Positions 62,867 to 64,000 of a DNA stretch of 64,000 bases are shown here, one piece after another. This stretch comes from Desulfocicer vacuolatum DSM 3385. Lineage in GTDB: Bacteria > Desulfobacterota > Desulfobacteria > Desulfobacterales > Desulfobacteraceae. The stretch is from the NCBI RefSeq assembly GCF_900176365.1, contig NZ_FWXY01000011.1, forward strand, positions 107,312 through 171,311, in the 5' to 3' direction. How positions within the stretch are numbered: the stretch's first letter is position 1; every line of letters begins with the position of its first letter. The notes below the pieces were generated by a model. That model saw nothing but the letters and a program-made list of their open reading frames with translations, was not told the DNA's origin and searched no databases. The translations under genes were made by a program, and so were the position numbers.

Positions 62867-64000
62867 TCATGATCACTTGGTGCCTTCCTTTTGCTATGAT
62901 TGGGTTATGACTCACCATTTCAACCCGTTTAAAATGGCTGTCCGTTTATCCCTTGATTATGAAAATTCAAATTTTTTCAAAAGGAAAAGAAAATTGAAAA
63001 CATGGTTGAGTTGATTATTATATCCGACAATCCGATAGACAATTTTTCTGGATTTTTTGATAATCAGACATGGAATATTAATAAAGGTACGGATGAATCG
63101 CTTAAATTCCATTTTCAGAATCTGATTTCCCAGAACCCGGTAAGGCATTAACATTCCATACCAAGCTTTGAGATCCCATGCCAAGGCGGCTATGACCATA
63201 TAGGCCCAATTAGAATTCAGGGTGTTTGAAGGCGCTTTCAGGGCATGAACTCCATTTTTTAACTGTTCAATGTCGTTTTCATGATTTGCCCGGTCCCGAT
63301 AAAGATGAATCAATGATTCCGTGGTTTTGATCTGGTCATTGGTGATATAGAAAAAAAATCGACAATCATCAAAAAGCTGTTCCTCACCTTTTGAGACATT
63401 GATTATTTTTCTGATAGCGATCATTCGATATGATTTCTGGCATTTTCCCGGCTGATACTCAAATTCAGCAAAAAATTCGCATTCGGTCTGAAGATTTTTA
63501 AATTTTCTATTTTTTACTACCTGGGCCTTTATGTTTTCAGGTTTTTCACGTTCCTGAGTCTTTATCTCCCGCGGAGGTTTATTGAATAACTGCCATTCTG
63601 TTTCTGAGATATCACAGGCTTTTTTTATCAAATTCTTTTTGGCATCCATACCAAATATGAAGGTACACCTTTCATCCCATTTGTCAAAATTGCCGGTCAG
63701 GCTAAAATCTGTATCTCCGCGCAGTATCACTTTCTCAAAATCAGGGCAAACAAGGTCAAGGCTTTTATCAATCCAATGGGCTGATCCAAGGTGGGATGGC
63801 ACATTTCCTGATCGATTGACAATGTAAAGGGGTTCGCGGGTTCTATTCAATGAGACAACCAAAGGAGCATAACCCCATATCCCTTTATAAGAAATATCCA
63901 TCCCCTCTTTGCATTCACCATAAGTCCCGGTGATGGTGCCATCTACATTTAAAATAGCCTCTTTTTTGAAATTTGCTGGTTGTTGCGTCCAAATTCGCTG
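62747..64000 (-). mobile_element. IS1380-family insertion sequence (one end; continues past the window)
   Basis: Contains the transposase described separately and the noncoding end that interrupts the ATPase gene. The inner boundary near 62747 is inferred from where the ATPase protein stops matching its expected continuation; terminal repeats cannot be confirmed because the other end is outside the window. Confidence 0.7.
62957..64000 (-). CDS. IS1380-family transposase, 5' end outside the window
   Basis: A DDE-type transposase whose frame is open to the last base, so the first part is missing. Upstream of the first in-window ATG (63901) the frame reads ILNVDGTITGTYGECKEG, which holds the first catalytic Asp of the IS1380 group. 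It continues into MDISYKGIWGYAPLVVSLN. The second catalytic Asp is in ILRGDTDFSLTGNFD, and the Glu region is YRDRANHENDIEQLKNGV. The C-terminus (RFIRTFINIPCLIIKKSRKIVYRI) is typical and intact. The gene is convergent with the truncated ATPase. Confidence 0.92.
   Translation of the reverse strand, partial: QRIWTQQPANFKKEAILNVDGTITGTYGECKEGMDISYKGIWGYAPLVVSLNRTREPLYIVNRSGNVPSHLGSAHWIDKSLDLVCPDFEKVILRGDTDFSLTGNFDKWDERCTFIFGMDAKKNLIKKACDISETEWQLFNKPPREIKTQEREKPENIKAQVVKNRKFKNLQTECEFFAEFEYQPGKCQKSYRMIAIRKIINVSKGEEQLFDDCRFFFYITNDQIKTTESLIHLYRDRANHENDIEQLKNGVHALKAPSNTLNSNWAYMVIAALAWDLKAWYGMLMPYRVLGNQILKMEFKRFIRTFINIPCLIIKKSRKIVYRIVGYNNQLNHVFNFLFLLKKFEFS

Overview
The window looks like chromosomal DNA of a Gram-negative, anaerobic bacterium, most probably a sulphate-reducing-type member of the Desulfobacterota. 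The evidence is a full MlaEFDC lipid-transport set and TolC-family outer-membrane proteins (two membranes), an anaerobic-type (CbiG-containing) corrinoid pathway, an iron-sulphur PurF, a multi-cluster flavoprotein oxidoreductase, sigma-54 regulation and IS1380. The genus assignment is inference; no rRNA or tRNA gene was recognised.

Layout. 1-8 kb: the end of a GltD-like iron-sulphur flavoprotein, then carA-carB-purF ending in a clear terminator. 8-10.4 kb: a radical SAM/SPASM protein and a possible kinase-fold protein. 10.5-21.7 kb: a corrinoid island. A cobalamin riboswitch with its own intrinsic terminator precedes a BtuC-BtuD-BtuF-type importer, followed by cbiL, cbiET, cbiF, cbiG, cbiH, cobO, cbiP and cobU. 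21.8-22.3 kb: a lone ilvN on the minus strand. 22.8-26.3 kb: mlaE, mlaF (with a degenerate GGDEF-like tail), mlaD and mlaC. 26.6-33 kb: a Pit-type phosphate transporter with a helical PhoU-like tail, a PHP-like protein, a PhoU/APH-kinase-like fusion and an ATP-grasp enzyme. 33.2-35.3 kb (minus): a methyltransferase and threonine aldolase. 35.6-40.7 kb: histidine kinase, sigma-54 response regulator and a class III nucleotide-cyclase-like protein in one operon. 41.4-50.7 kb: a heavy-metal (Cu/Ag-like) efflux set of two TolC-family proteins, CusB, CusA and a His/Met-rich periplasmic protein. 50.9-52.7 kb (minus): a CoA-transferase/GNAT fusion. 53.1-54.2 kb: an AI-2E/PerM-family membrane protein.

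54.2-64 kb is a defence island: type I restriction-modification genes hsdR, a DinD C-terminal fragment, hsdS, a PrrC-like anticodon-nuclease candidate and hsdM, then a nucleotide-binding ATPase cut off by an IS1380-family element that runs off the window.

The most unusual feature is not a gene. A dispersed, modular palindromic repeat family occupies at least eleven intergenic sites between 1.6 and 50.9 kb. One module (A) is an ~80-nt hairpin with a compensatory change between copies; the other (B) is a ~90-nt unit containing two small hairpins. Units abut at an ATATAA junction and occur singly, as tandem B-B, or as B-A-B. They supply or abut gene ends and one candidate gene start, and they split the mla operon. 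They are absent from the restriction island, which fits later acquisition of that island. Further palindromic elements are a ~130-bp pair before carA and cbiET and a nested palindrome at 35.4-35.55 kb.
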